Assembly: GCA_039105265.1 (NCBI GenBank)
Contig: JAPFFF010000027.1
Location: 1,116,001 to 1,180,000 of the forward strand
DNA length: 64,000 nucleotides
From: Tritrichomonas musculus
Taxonomy: Eukaryota > Parabasalia > Tritrichomonadida > Tritrichomonadidae
Direction of reading: 5' to 3'
Below the pieces are notes generated by a model. That model ran no database searches and was not told the origin of the DNA. It saw nothing but the letters and a program-made list of their open reading frames with translations. Position 1 is the first letter of the stretch. Every line of letters begins with the position of its first letter. A program made the translations under genes and the position numbers. Shown here piece after piece: positions 40,646-51,400 of this stretch.

Positions 40646-43600
40646 ATGCTTTTTTGCACGACCAAACCTAGATTTTCCGAATTAGCACTCGACGCTGATT
40701 CGATTGATACCAAAATTGATGATTTTGGTGGAAATTTTTCAGATGATGATGGAAATGGAACACCCGAATTTCGCAGTTTTTCGCCTCAAATTAGTACAGT
40801 AGATAGACCTTTCAATATAAATTACAACAAACTCGCTACTTCTCCAATATCTCGCAACTCAAGAGAGATCAATTCAAAGACGCACAAAAACGGGGACCAG
40901 TTTGCCCCGAACACAACTCAATCAAATACACAGCCTCGATATGTTCCAAATGTTCCTCTTAATCTTCCCGCGCAATACTCACTCACAGATCGAATTTCAT
41001 CTCCTACGGAGCAGCGGCACCCGCCGGTTGGACCTGCTCCTATCAACATACGGAGTACCTCACAGAGCGATTCCAACGTTTCCCCAGACTTTTCAGATTC
41101 CGAAGAATTTAGATCAGATGCGCATCAAAGTGATTCTACGAGCCGACCAAATTGCGCCAGAAATCTCATAGTTCCTAATACACAAAGGACGACAGAGGTA
41201 CTCCTGCAGTCAGGAGTACACTATAATCCGACGAATCCAGAGGGTGGTCAGAACCCCTCTTGGTTCGTCATTACGAGCGATCCTTCACTGGCTGCCCGTT
41301 CCCCTCTGAGTTACCTTGCAAAGGATAAGTCAGTTGAAGGTGTATTGGTTGCCCGAGGACAAATGATCATTTCGAATGGGCAACCAATACTCGACCGAAA
41401 CCGCCCGGCAGTACCTGCTTCAGATGCAGAACTCAGCCAGAAGGTGCTCCTCCCTGAGACCTTCGTCCATCCGAGCACGGTTCCGGCGGCTCCATTCAAT
41501 TTTTGCTCCTTCCCACGTTCGCCTTTTGTTTCCCATGTATACAATGTATTAAACTCGCTGGCGGTCTCTTTCTCGTGCAACATCGGTTGCAATAATCACT
41601 TCACCGACTTTTCAAATCACATGTCAGTCATGAATACCAATATGTTCAATGTTAATAATAGTAATAGTTTCACTAATAATAGTTTCATTAATAATAATAT
41701 CTCTAACTATAATGTTTCTCATAACAATGTTAATCTTGTTCATCATAGCGTTGACGTCGACAACCAGACTGTCGAGTCAACTGCTCATGTAGCTCACCAC
41801 AGCGTTGACGTCGACAATCGGGTTGTCGCGTCAATGGCTCATGTTGCTCATCATAGCGTTGACGTCGACAATCAGATTGTCGCGTCAACGGCACACGTGG
41901 TACATCATAATGTTGACGTTGACAATCAGATTGTCAAGTCAACAGCCCACGTCGCTCATCATTCTGTTGACGTTGACAATCAGACTGTCAAGTCAACAGC
42001 CCTCGTTGCTAATCATTCTGTTGACGTTGACAATCAGATTGTCAAGTCAACAGCTCACGTCGCTCATCACACTGTTGACGTTGACAATCAGACTGTCAAG
42101 TCAACAGCTCACGTCGCTCATCACACTGTTGACGTTGACAATCAAACTGTCAAGTCAACAGCTCACGTCGCTCATCACGCTGTTGACGTTGACAATCAGA
42201 TTGTCAAGTCAACAGCTTACGTCGCTCATCACGCTGTTGACGTTGACAATCAGATTGTCAAGTCAACAGCTCACGTCGCTCATCACGCTGTTGACGTTGA
42301 CAATCGGGTTGTCTCGTCAACAGCTCACGTCACTCACCACAACGTTGACGTTGACAACCAAACCGTCACGTCAACGGCTCACATCACGCACCATTCTGTT
42401 GGCGTTGACGATCGGGTTGTCACGTCAACTGCTCACATCGATCATCATCAAGTAGTCACGAAGGAGAAATTATTCACATCAGTGATTGAGGTACCTAAGT
42501 TTGTGTTCGAGATCAATGAGAAAGTGGTTCCACTATTTACTCTCTCTGGGAACCATTCGTTGCTTAACACATTCTCAAACAATAATTTCCTCGGATCTCG
42601 AACCAACTCCTTAGGTACTCAAACTACCAGTAACTCTTCTGGTACAAGCAGCGTTGTTAGTGGTGCTGAAGAGTTCACCGATGCTCATTCTCACTCTGAA
42701 CACTCTGATCATTCCGATGATGACAATCACGGTGGTAGTGATGATAATCCTTCTTCACCTGTGGGTGACAATGTTTCCATTGATTGGATCGTGAGCGAAC
42801 TGGCTGGTGTGAAGACCAAAACAGACATGAAGTCTCTCATTGATATCCTGCAGGTGGCAAACATCGACACTTCACCATTCGCAAACGTTAGCGACGTTGA
42901 CACTCCTATCATTCTCCTCATGTATCAGAAAGACAGATGGTTAGGAGTTGGGCAGTTTTACTGCCCTTGCTGCGACAAAACGTTTCCCACATGTGCGTCC
43001 TTGTCTTTTCACCTCAAATCGACGCACACGACGAATAACATTCCTCTGGAGCAAGCGGCGTTCGAGTACATTGTCGGCAGGAAGCTGAGGTGGAAGATCG
43101 ATTCACCTCACCTTCCGCCTGACGCTTTTCGCTATCGTACCATTCACGTTTGTCCGTGCAGCGACTGCGACTACTTGGTCAGCAGAGCGAACTCATTGAG
43201 CAGCCACATGGGCTCATCGCACCAGGACATGGAAGCGCTTAAACGTGAAGTTGGAGTCTTCTGGGCGATGAGCATTCTACACGCTAAGAAACATCGAAAA
43301 TTACTTGTGGCTAGCGATGTTTACCATGACCTGCACGGTTCCTTGTGCATGAAATGCAAGGACTTCGTTGGTAGAGACAAAGCTACAGTCAAACAGCATA
43401 CCAACAGATCACATCCCCAGGCCAATGTTGAAGGTCATCGGGTTCAGGCAATCGACATCAGTATATCCGTTAATTGGCTTTCGCCTGAAACCGATGACGA
43501 TGAAATTCGTGAAGCCAACACTGACCTGGAGAGAATCAAGATTGTGAGGAGTGAGAACAGAGTCACTCAAGATGATGAGAGACAGATGCCAGTGCAACCT

Positions 43601-46600
43601 CGGGCAGACGAATCGGTGGATCTCCAAGTGATGGAAGATCGTCGTCGCGGGGAAGACTCACGCAGACGGAGACGACAGGCTGGGTTCATACCTGCCAACG
43701 AGAGACTGCCTGAGGCGCACTTGCATTCAGTCTCTTCATCTAGCGAAGAAGATACTCACACAATTGATGAACATCCGGCTCACCCAGCGTCAGCTTCGAT
43801 CGTGGACATTGAGAGTTGCCTGTCCAAAGCTGAGAATTGGAAGTCGAGGTGCATGAAGGAAGATGATGATTTCGTGCACCTCCCGAAGCTGTGGGGTGAC
43901 CGTTTAGCGAAGCACAGGAAAAAGTTCGAAGAAGTGTTTAACAGTGAAGTCAAGGATGTTCTCAATTGGTATAATGAAGCTATTAACCTCTCTGACTCTT
44001 TGGAAAAGAGCAGCCGAATGCTTCTCTGCGAAGGGATGATTTCGAAAATCATTCTCATTCTACGGAAGTCGATTAGGAAGTTCGTTCGTTCGGCACGGAG
44101 AGGTTCAGATAAGATTCGTCGCCCGCATTCCTTGGAGACACCGATTCAGATGAAGTCGGCCTCCAAATTCATCGCTGGTATTGAACTCCTGCATTCCCGC
44201 ATTCACATCACTGATGATGATCTCGATCAACCTCAACGTAATGTCATCGCAGACATCAAAGAGAAGCTTGTTCGCTTTCTGTCACAGGCTCCTTTGGAGT
44301 TCTCTCAACTTCTTGGGAGTGGTGACTTGGACTCAATTGACGGTTTGATTTACGATGAGCATTACGATGAAAGGATGAAATTCATACGTGCCAAGCTAGA
44401 GGAATTGGAGATTCTCAACAACTCTCCTTCCTCGCTTGGCTACAAGAAGTTCCTTCAGAAATTCTACGCTGAAGACGCCAAACGTACACTCGACTGGTTC
44501 GTGTTGAACGACGACACACCGGAATGTGTCGTCCCAGTCGAAGATTTCGAGAACGTGTACGGGTCCTCGTGGAGCGATGCTGCTGTTCTCGGGGATGACC
44601 CAGATGGTGTTTACACTCTTCAGCGTAGAATTTCATCGAATAATTCTGATGAACTCAAATCACTCATCCTCAACGAAGAAGCTATTCTCAAAGCGGTCAG
44701 ATCGAGATCCAATCTGTCTGCCGTCGGATGCGACGGCATTTCAAATGGTGTGTGGAAGGTTGGCGGGAGTGTCACGGCGACGATCATCAAGAATGTGTTG
44801 TGTTGCATGCTTGACACTGGTCTCTTTCCGGAGGTGTTGAAAATGAACAAAACCGTCATGTTGTTTAAGAAAGGAGACCCTGACGACGCCCATTCGTGGC
44901 GTCCTATCACCATCACTCCGACGATTTATCGGATGCTGATGTGTCACATCAGCCGCTCGCTTCAAACGCTGAATTCAAAACATAGGTTCATATCACCGAG
45001 TCAGAAAGGATTCATGCGTATTCCAGCTGGAGCGGCTGAGCATGCAACTGTGGTTGATGAGATGATACACGATGCTGCACGGAACCAAAAGTCACTCTAC
45101 ATCACGACGATCGACTTTTCTGATGCATTTGGTTCCGTACCACATAAACTTATTAAAAAGAATCTTACAGACATTGGCTTTGATCTTTCTTTTGTTAAAA
45201 CGATTATTAATTCGTATAGAGACTCTTCGACGAAGATCATCAGCAACAACAGACGATCTAATTCTATCTGTTTTCGCAAAGGCGTCAAGCAAGGTTGTCC
45301 GCTGAGTCCGACGTTATTCAACATTTGTATCGAACCTCTCCTCGCGCGGTTGAACGCTTGCAAGGAGGATGGTTATCATTGGCTGGACTCAGCGACAACC
45401 GTTCAAGCTTACGCCGATGACATCATCGTGTTCTCGGACTCGGAAGTCGGGATGAAGAACTTGCTTTCGGTCGTGGAGCACTTCTGCAGTTATGCAGGCG
45501 ACATGAAGATCAACTGCAAGAAGTGCCACGCTTTCACATACATTGCTCACAATGGTTCTCGCAGTGTGTTGAACGACAACTTCACCATTGCTGGAGGACG
45601 TATTGATAACATCAGCATTCAGAACAATACAACGTATCTCGGACTTCCAATCGCGTGCAAATCTTCGCAGCGTAAACATCACGTTTTTCGGCGAATCGAA
45701 GACATGACGAAGGACGTCATTCGAATTACTAGCAGCGCTCTTCGGTTCACACAAGCGGTTGACGCCATCAAACGGTTCGTGATTCCCAAGATTGACTACG
45801 AACTGATGGCGAACACAGCACCGACAAATTGCCTCAGTCGCTTAGATGAACTCATTCGGGGCAGGCTGTCCAAAATGATCGGTGCTGCTGGTATTCCAAC
45901 CGCCTGGTTCTACACGACGAAAAACGATGGCGGTATTTACATACAGAAACTCACAGATCGCCAGAAAGCTCTCACTATCAGACTCTACATTGCCTTGATG
46001 GAGTCTAACGATAAAAGCATCCGTGATATGGTCAAGGCTTCTGATGAAGCCGAGATCATCTTCAGGGATGCTGCCATCGACTTGACTTCACCGTTCTTGC
46101 ACCTAAAAGTTAAAGACAATGGTGCGTTAGATGCAAAGCGTAACCGCGGGACGTCGAACATCTTAGCCCGATGTGTTAAAGCTTTGCACGACGCTAACAT
46201 GGGTCTGATACTCAAAGATGATATGTTTACGCTCAAAGATCTGAATAGTAATGTCACATTTGATGTTAACACCTCTAATGTTGTTAAACACATCATGAAA
46301 GTCATGAGTGACCGTTACTATTCAGATCTTTGTCAGCACAAGATGAGAGGACATACATTCACGACATTGAAAAACTCACCATTGAGCAACTACTTCATGA
46401 AGCCCAATGCTTTGATGGCGGACTCTGTTGTCAGATTCGCTATCAAAGCACGTACGAATACGCTCATGACAGCATCACTTGCTGCTCACAGAAACCCTCA
46501 AATGAGTAACCGTTGCACTCGTTGTGGACAGATTGAAACTCTCAATCACATCTTAAACGGGTGCAAGCGGTGCAAACACAAATTCACAAAGAGACACGAC

Positions 46601-47464
46601 GAAGTTGTCAAGGTACTTTGCAAGTACCTTACCGAAAAGAAGAGAGTCATCGTGCATTGTAACCAAAGTGTTCGTGGACGCAGCAACGAACACATCACTG
46701 GTGACTCTGCTTCTCTCAGACCAGATATATGGTGGTGGGACGGTGACCAGCTGAAGATAGCTGAATTCACCATCCCATACGGAATGTTATCTGGCGATGA
46801 TGATGAATCCACCTTAGTCATACGACGCAGAGAGAAGTTGAACAAATACCAGAAGCTTGTCGATGATTGCAGAAACCAGTTGAACTGCAATGTGTCGCTA
46901 TTTGTGTTCATTGTCTCCTCCCTCGGTGCAATACCCGATGACACCATCAATGAACTCAAGAAAGTGACAGTCACGACCAAAGACGCACTCAAACTTGCAG
47001 GGAGGATGGTAGCAGCCGCTTTACGGGAATCTATGATATTGTACATTGATACTAAGATTAAGAAGAGGGTTAACGACAACAATGAAGATGAAGATAACGA
47101 TAACGATAATGGTAACGATTATGATAACGATGTTGAAAATGAAAATGTTAATGTTCTTGATACTGATGGTGACGATGATTCTAATGATCTCAATGATACT
47201 AGCTCCAATGTTACCGACGGGGAGTCCGCAGACGATGAGTACAACTCTGTCAACATCCTGGACGACGAAGAATGGCGGGATCTCATTGATGCAAGTGCGG
47301 ATGTTGACAGGTCGGGCCCCCCGTCTGAGCTTGACACTACTGATAATGAAACTGACGTACTGGAAAATCCAGGCACCACCCCACTATGGAACCAAACTCA
47401 AGGTGCCGACCCTGCCTCCGCTACCGAAGAGGAGGGAGTCCAACACTCCTCTTCTGAATTTTAG
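40646..47464 (+). CDS. LINE polyprotein: zinc fingers, reverse transcriptase, restriction-like endonuclease
   Basis: 2272 residues. Residues 1-360 are Ser/Pro/Asn-rich. About 366-599 are 13 copies of an 18-residue repeat (HHAVDVDNQIVKSTAHVA type). Three C2H2-like fingers follow from about 770 (CPCCDKTFPTCASLSFHLKS, CPCSDCDYLVSRANSLSSHM, CMKCKDFVGRDKATVKQHTN), as expected for DNA target recognition. The RT has VMLFKKGDPDDAHSWRPITI, motif A TTIDFSDAFGSVPH (about 1488), KGVKQGCPLSPTLFNI, and catalytic YADD (about 1588). C-terminal CTRCGQIETLNHILNGC, then KRHDEV and RPDIWWWDGDQLKIAEF (about 1956-2035) form the CCHC plus restriction-like endonuclease that nicks the target for target-primed reverse transcription. 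An Asp/Asn-rich tail ends the protein. All catalytic motifs look intact. Confidence 0.93.
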   Translation: MLFCTTKPRFSELALDADSIDTKIDDFGGNFSDDDGNGTPEFRSFSPQISTVDRPFNINYNKLATSPISRNSREINSKTHKNGDQFAPNTTQSNTQPRYVPNVPLNLPAQYSLTDRISSPTEQRHPPVGPAPINIRSTSQSDSNVSPDFSDSEEFRSDAHQSDSTSRPNCARNLIVPNTQRTTEVLLQSGVHYNPTNPEGGQNPSWFVITSDPSLAARSPLSYLAKDKSVEGVLVARGQMIISNGQPILDRNRPAVPASDAELSQKVLLPETFVHPSTVPAAPFNFCSFPRSPFVSHVYNVLNSLAVSFSCNIGCNNHFTDFSNHMSVMNTNMFNVNNSNSFTNNSFINNNISNYNVSHNNVNLVHHSVDVDNQTVESTAHVAHHSVDVDNRVVASMAHVAHHSVDVDNQIVASTAHVVHHNVDVDNQIVKSTAHVAHHSVDVDNQTVKSTALVANHSVDVDNQIVKSTAHVAHHTVDVDNQTVKSTAHVAHHTVDVDNQTVKSTAHVAHHAVDVDNQIVKSTAYVAHHAVDVDNQIVKSTAHVAHHAVDVDNRVVSSTAHVTHHNVDVDNQTVTSTAHITHHSVGVDDRVVTSTAHIDHHQVVTKEKLFTSVIEVPKFVFEINEKVVPLFTLSGNHSLLNTFSNNNFLGSRTNSLGTQTTSNSSGTSSVVSGAEEFTDAHSHSEHSDHSDDDNHGGSDDNPSSPVGDNVSIDWIVSELAGVKTKTDMKSLIDILQVANIDTSPFANVSDVDTPIILLMYQKDRWLGVGQFYCPCCDKTFPTCASLSFHLKSTHTTNNIPLEQAAFEYIVGRKLRWKIDSPHLPPDAFRYRTIHVCPCSDCDYLVSRANSLSSHMGSSHQDMEALKREVGVFWAMSILHAKKHRKLLVASDVYHDLHGSLCMKCKDFVGRDKATVKQHTNRSHPQANVEGHRVQAIDISISVNWLSPETDDDEIREANTDLERIKIVRSENRVTQDDERQMPVQPRADESVDLQVMEDRRRGEDSRRRRRQAGFIPANERLPEAHLHSVSSSSEEDTHTIDEHPAHPASASIVDIESCLSKAENWKSRCMKEDDDFVHLPKLWGDRLAKHRKKFEEVFNSEVKDVLNWYNEAINLSDSLEKSSRMLLCEGMISKIILILRKSIRKFVRSARRGSDKIRRPHSLETPIQMKSASKFIAGIELLHSRIHITDDDLDQPQRNVIADIKEKLVRFLSQAPLEFSQLLGSGDLDSIDGLIYDEHYDERMKFIRAKLEELEILNNSPSSLGYKKFLQKFYAEDAKRTLDWFVLNDDTPECVVPVEDFENVYGSSWSDAAVLGDDPDGVYTLQRRISSNNSDELKSLILNEEAILKAVRSRSNLSAVGCDGISNGVWKVGGSVTATIIKNVLCCMLDTGLFPEVLKMNKTVMLFKKGDPDDAHSWRPITITPTIYRMLMCHISRSLQTLNSKHRFISPSQKGFMRIPAGAAEHATVVDEMIHDAARNQKSLYITTIDFSDAFGSVPHKLIKKNLTDIGFDLSFVKTIINSYRDSSTKIISNNRRSNSICFRKGVKQGCPLSPTLFNICIEPLLARLNACKEDGYHWLDSATTVQAYADDIIVFSDSEVGMKNLLSVVEHFCSYAGDMKINCKKCHAFTYIAHNGSRSVLNDNFTIAGGRIDNISIQNNTTYLGLPIACKSSQRKHHVFRRIEDMTKDVIRITSSALRFTQAVDAIKRFVIPKIDYELMANTAPTNCLSRLDELIRGRLSKMIGAAGIPTAWFYTTKNDGGIYIQKLTDRQKALTIRLYIALMESNDKSIRDMVKASDEAEIIFRDAAIDLTSPFLHLKVKDNGALDAKRNRGTSNILARCVKALHDANMGLILKDDMFTLKDLNSNVTFDVNTSNVVKHIMKVMSDRYYSDLCQHKMRGHTFTTLKNSPLSNYFMKPNALMADSVVRFAIKARTNTLMTASLAAHRNPQMSNRCTRCGQIETLNHILNGCKRCKHKFTKRHDEVVKVLCKYLTEKKRVIVHCNQSVRGRSNEHITGDSASLRPDIWWWDGDQLKIAEFTIPYGMLSGDDDESTLVIRRREKLNKYQKLVDDCRNQLNCNVSLFVFIVSSLGAIPDDTINELKKVTVTTKDALKLAGRMVAAALRESMILYIDTKIKKRVNDNNEDEDNDNDNGNDYDNDVENENVNVLDTDGDDDSNDLNDTSSNVTDGESADDEYNSVNILDDEEWRDLIDASADVDRSGPPSELDTTDNETDVLENPGTTPLWNQTQGADPASATEEEGVQHSSSEF
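41741..42442 (+). repeat. 54-bp in-frame tandem repeat, 13 units (long copy 1)
   Basis: 13 units of exactly 54 bp coding HH-x-VDVDN-Q/R-x-V-x-STAHV-x. Central units are nearly identical; the last two (TVTSTAHIT, VGVDDRVVTSTAHID) are diverged and shared in the same order with long copy 2. The function of the encoded domain is unknown; His pairs and DVDN turns suggest a metal-binding or solenoid repeat. Confidence 0.95.
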
Positions 47465-47573
47465 GCAGATTTTTTTTTTTTTGGGGCCCGCCCCTTTTAT
47501 TTTATTGTGAGTGAATCATCACTCTCGTTTATTAGTATTTTATACTTACTCTAATGATTAATAAACGAATTTA

Positions 47574-47596
47574 CCACACGGGAGGAGATTTTTTTT
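47574..47596 (+). repeat. Target-site copy: tRNA-Asn 3' end plus T-run
   Basis: CCACACGGGAGGAGA followed by eight T, between long copy 1 and short copy 2. Confidence 0.93.
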
Positions 47597-48445
47597 CATC
47601 TTTTTATTTTCGAGGTTTTGGTTAAATCTAGCTACATATTCGTGATCAGCACCTTCTACTGAGTCGATTGATACCACTCTTTTCGCGTTTTCTCAAAATT
47701 TTCAAAACTGATTTCAATTATATTAGAACTCATTTCACAATGTTCGACCACTCGATATATCACTCAGTTATACTACCTTAGTTCATTACAATTTATCAAT
47801 CTCAGCTCTTAACGTTATACTTGTCATTCGATCAGATATATATTCTTTAACCAAAATCTCATTCTTTTACTCTTATGTTATTATTCTCCTCACTCTCATG
47901 TCGTTTATTCCTTCGATCACGCTGTTCTCAGACTCCTTACATCCTTATTCAATTTTTCTCATCGCCTCATTTATCAGCGTTATACTTTTATGCTATTTTA
48001 TTTATCCTTTGTACAGATCGAAGTAAAATAAATGTTTACGGAGTCATTTTTTTTACGAGGCCTCTTGATGATTCTTATCTCTTCCGGGCCCTCAAGAGTG
48101 CTTGACGGCTGCCGATTAAACTTTGACGGATATATATATCCTATTTAAGTTGCTATGGCTCAATGCGTCTATAGACTCAACGGATGGATGCCCATGAGAT
48201 CCATTCAGACGACGATTATATAGCTTTCAATTGTTGATCGTTCATTATTCAATTAATACTCGTTCCCTCTCAATTAATTGAATATTTTTTTAATTGTTCT
48301 GTTGCTCCTTATGTTCAAGTTGGTCTCACTTTAAAGGTTTAAGCATACCTTTTTTTCTTACAAAATTGCTTTTTTGATTGAAAGTTTTGCGAACTTTCGC
48401 TTCCTTTTTGCTTTTATGCATTTCTAACCGCTTTTAATAAACAAT
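47597..48445 (+). mobile_element. Short non-autonomous retroelement, copy 2
   Basis: 849 bp, starting CATCTTTTTATTTTCGAGG and matching short copy 1 over its first 450 bp (shared ATCTCAGCTCTTAACGTTAT and GATCGAAGTAAA). Its middle and tail differ from copy 1, ending CTTTTAATAAACAAT before the target copy. Its start (ATTCGTGATCAGCACC ... GAGTCGATTGATACC) is close to the long element's 5' end (ATTAGCACTC ... GATTCGATTGATACC). No conserved frame. Confidence 0.72.
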
Positions 48446-48469
48446 CCACACGGGAGGAGATTTTTTTTT
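48446..48469 (+). repeat. Target-site copy: tRNA-Asn 3' end plus T-run
   Basis: CCACACGGGAGGAGA followed by nine T, between short copy 2 and long copy 2. Confidence 0.93.
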
Positions 48470-48480
48470 ATTTTGCAAAT

Positions 48481-51400
48481 ATGTTGATCTACCCAACGAA
48501 AAGTAGATTTTTGGAATCAGCAGAAGATGCTGATTCGTTTGATTCCACTCCGAAAAAAATCGGTGAAAATTTTTTTTAATAATCGAGATATCATGACCGA
48601 TAGGTGTCACAATCCTACCCATATTCACAACAGCAATTGCCATTCCGATAACAAATACGATGGAGGTTTTAAGATTCCTTGTTCTAGGGAACAGATATCC
48701 CATCATCCAAAACTCAATAAGTTCGACTTTTTCAAAGACAATTCGCTACTAGACGACCTTGACTCCTCGTATAAAACAAGATACGCAACTCAAATCTCAC
48801 CCCGCAAAAAAGATACTAGCAGATATCCTAGTGATGATGTGAAGCTGCGGCTCCCGCCGGTTGGACCAGCTTCACAATCACTTTCCAAGTGTCCTGATGA
48901 CGATATGACCAATTTCGAGCACATTAATTCAGATTCAGAAAAAAGTGATAATAGTGATCAAATATCAATTTCCGATGAAGAAATTGAGGAACCTGAAACT
49001 ATTTTCTGCAATTCAAATAATCCTTCTAGAGGGACAGAAGTGCTCTTACAGTCGGGTGTTCACTATAACCCGTCGAATTCTGATGGAGTTCCTAACCCAT
49101 CATGGATCGTTGTTACGTGCGATCCTTCATTGATTTCTCGTTGTCCTCTTGCTTATAATATGAATGAGAAGTCATCCGAAGGAATTCTGGTTGCTCGAGG
49201 ACAATTGATCATTTCCGATGAGCAACCAAAATTCGACAGGAATCGACCAGCAATCCCATCAACGGATGAAGAACTTCGTTTAAATGCTTTTGATCCCTAT
49301 TCTTTCGTTCCTTCGTCTAGCATTCGAACGGTTCCATTCAATTTTCACTCAAAATGTTCCCCGTTTGTTTCGCATGTGTCCAACATCGTTAATTCGCTCT
49401 TTCTCTCAGGAACATGCAACATCGGGTGCAACACATCTCACTTCACCGACATTTCACATCACATGTCATGGAGTTACATCAATAATAATAACTTTTATTT
49501 CCTTTCTTCGCAGCACATTGATACGCGTGATATTGTTAATTCTTACTCACCAAACTCAGCTGCTAATATTAGTAGTCAATCAGCTGGTGCCATCTCTCAA
49601 CCTGCTGACTCAAACACGTTTGAGAACAACCATGTTGTGAGTGCTGATACTCACAATGTTGAATCTGTTGCTAATCACGCTGTTGACATTGACAATCAGA
49701 CTGTCAAGTCAACAGCTCACGTCGCTCATCACGCTGTTGACATTGACAATCAGATTGTCAAGTCAACAGCTCACGTCGCTCATCACGCTGTTGACGTTGA
49801 CAATCAGATTGTCAAGTCAACAGCTCACGTCGCTCATCATGCTGTTGACGTTGACAATCGGGTTGTCGCGTCAACAGCTCACGTCACTCACCACAACGTT
49901 GACGTTGACAACCAAACCGTCACGTCAACGGCTCACATCACTCATCACGCTGTTGGCGTCGACGATCGGGTTGTCACGTCAACTGCTCACATCGATCATC
50001 ATCAAGTAGTCACGAAGGAGAAAGTCATCACTTCCGTCATCGAAGTGCCTAAGTTCGTCTTCGAGTTCAATGAGAAGGTGGTCCTTTTATTTACTCTCGC
50101 AGGTGATCACTCATCATTCAATTCATCCTCTGACTCTCGAAGCAATTCATTAGGCACACAGACTTCATCCACTAGTACGAGTAGTACTATTAGTGGTGCA
50201 GAAGACTTCTCCGAGGTGCGTTCTCATTCAGAACACACCGATCACTCTGATGATGATGATCGCAACGGTAGTAATGATGGATGTTCTTCACCGTCAAGGG
50301 ACGATAGGATTTCAATTGAATGGATTGTGGATGAGCTGTCCAAAATCAATTCTAAAGCAGAATTGACCTCGCTCATCGACCAACTTCAGGTTGGTAATAT
50401 TGACATGTCTCCTTTCGCTGATGTTGTTGATGTAAATGTTCCTATCGTCCTTCTGATGTATCAGAAGTGTAGATGGTTGGGTGTTGGGCAGTTTTATTGC
50501 CCTTGTTGCGACAAAACGTTCCCTACATGTGCCTCGTTATCATTCCACCTGAGGTCGCTGCATGTAACGAATGGGGTTCCAATTGAACAGGCGGCTTTTG
50601 AAAACATAATTGGTCGTAAGTTAAGATGGAAGATTGACTCGCCTCATCTTCCGGCAGATGCTCCACATTATCGGACCATTTACGTTTGTCCTGTGAGTGA
50701 CTGTAACTATCTTGTGAGTCGGGCGAATTCGTTGAGCAGCCATATCGGTTCGGCTCATCAGGATCTTGAAGCTCTCAAAAGAGAAGTGGGTGTTTTCTGG
50801 GCAATGAACATCCTGCATGCTAGAAGATGCAGATGTTTACTTGCAACACGGGATGTCTTTCATGATCTGCGTGGTTCGATGTGTTCAACTTGCAGTGACT
50901 TCATTGGAAAAGACAAAGTCACTGTCAAGCAACACTCAAACAGATCTCATCCAGCATCCAACGTTGAAGGTCATCGATTGCAATCATTCGAGGTGAATAT
51001 TTCTACCAAGTGGTTTTCACCCGATACCGATGTCGATGAGATTCGTGAGGCCAATTCTGACCTTGACAAAGAAAAAAGTGTCAGAATGGAAAATAGGATT
51101 TTACAGGAAGAAGAAAGGTTGAATCCTGTGTAGGCGAGGTCAGATGAGTCTGTTGACCTCCAAGTGATGGAAGATCGACGTCGTGCAGAGGATAACCGAC
51201 GCAGATGTCAGGCTGGTTTCATTCCAGCCAATGAGAGAATGCCAGAAGCACGCTTGCACTCAGTCTCTTCTTCAAGTGATGGCGAAGTCATTCAAAGTGA
51301 TGTACATCCTAGTCATTCAAATTCAGCTTCGACCGTTGATATTGAGAAGTATTTATTGAAAGCGGAGAATTGGAAATCGAAATGCATGAAAGAGAATGAT

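Larger units (their letters stand above)
40635..47573 (+). mobile_element. tRNA-Asn-specific non-LTR retrotransposon, full-length copy 1
   Basis: 6.9 kb between target-site copies, containing one intact 2272-codon frame with only 11 bp of leader. The gene content (N-terminal zinc fingers, RT, CCHC and restriction-like endonuclease) places it with the R2/NeSL/R4/CRE-type LINEs. The 3' region after the stop is about 109 bp, ends TTAATAAACGAATTTA and has no poly(A). It is visibly far richer in G+C than the host DNA on either side. It looks potentially active. Confidence 0.9.

Noticed and set aside
41741-42442. CRISPR-like array
   Set aside because: Units are contiguous, coding and without unique spacers; it is an in-frame protein repeat in a eukaryotic retroelement.
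41805-42455. 216-codon Leu/Thr/Ser-rich frame over the LINE repeat, and its twin at 49641-50009
   Set aside because: Shadow frames created by the 54-bp repeat, whose length is a multiple of three; the real frame carries the conserved protein.
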